Source: Mycobacterium sp. (lineage in GTDB: Bacteria; Actinomycetota; Actinomycetes; Mycobacteriales; Mycobacteriaceae). Taken from it: 5,694 nucleotides of DNA. The notes under the pieces are model-generated. The model saw only the letters and a list, made by a program, of their open reading frames with translations, was not told the DNA's origin and did no database searches. This document shows, piece after piece, positions 5,691 through 5,694 of the stretch. Made by a program: the position numbers and the translations under genes. How positions within the stretch are numbered: position 1 is the stretch's first letter; each line of letters opens with the position of its first letter. The stretch covers positions 1 to 5,694 of the forward strand of contig JAFAQO010000574.1 in the NCBI GenBank assembly GCA_019246375.1, written 5' to 3'.

Positions 5691-5694
5691 GAAC

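Noticed and set aside
1..5694. Search for tRNA, rRNA, CRISPR arrays, IS ends and riboswitches.
   Set aside because: No cloverleaf, rRNA-like stretch, regularly spaced repeats, terminal inverted repeats or transposase motifs were seen.
1..5694. A new defence or biosynthetic system formed by 13E12, acyltransferase, SDR, tautomerase-like and Ddn-like genes.
   Set aside because: The genes have different orientation and apparently separate promoters, and no defence-specific or pathway-specific partner is present; the grouping looks like accessory neighbours.

Overview
This window looks like a piece of a Mycobacterium chromosome, probably a slow grower. The DNA is GC-rich. It carries the end of hisF overlapping hisI, as in the mycobacterial histidine operon, then a 13E12/DUF222-HNH family gene, a multi-copy family best known from M. 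tuberculosis and its relatives. Other mycobacterial traits are F420-type split-barrel and classical SDR genes, a perfect mycobacterial LexA box, and several start codons placed as in leaderless mRNAs. No species can be named from this alone.

Left part (1-461, + strand): the last 38 codons of hisF and all of hisI, joined by an ATGA overlap. In M. tuberculosis hisI is followed by chaA. Here it is followed by accessory DNA, so 462 onward is a synteny break.

462-2081 (+): a 519-residue 13E12 repeat-family protein with a DUF222 region and a C-terminal HNH nuclease domain. Its start codon lies inside a perfect SOS box (TCGAAC-N4-GTTCGA), so LexA control and DNA-damage induction are predicted.

1932-3362 (-): a membrane acyltransferase-3 protein. 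It converges on the 13E12 gene, and its reading frame runs 150 bp into it. 3461-4306 (-): a classical NAD(P)-dependent short-chain dehydrogenase with a tryptophan-rich, basic C-terminal tail.

4307-4639: about 330 bp without an intact gene. It holds plus-strand coding-like sequence that appears broken: an open fragment without a start, then a strong Shine-Dalgarno and ATG whose frame runs into the next minus-strand gene. A further plus-strand, C-terminus-like fragment sits at 5101-5196, on the other side of that gene. 4640-5086 (-): a two-domain tautomerase-superfamily-like protein with a visible internal duplication. 5193-5678 (-): a small split-barrel F420-dependent nitroreductase (Ddn/DUF385)-like protein, with its start near the window edge.

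The four minus-strand genes share one orientation and contain three redox or isomerase-type enzymes and a lipid/sugar acylation-type enzyme, but no pathway can be assigned. Four genes have a TANNNT -10 hexamer 6-7 nt before the ATG, which suggests separate leaderless promoters rather than one tight operon. No tRNA, rRNA, CRISPR array or recognisable insertion sequence was found.
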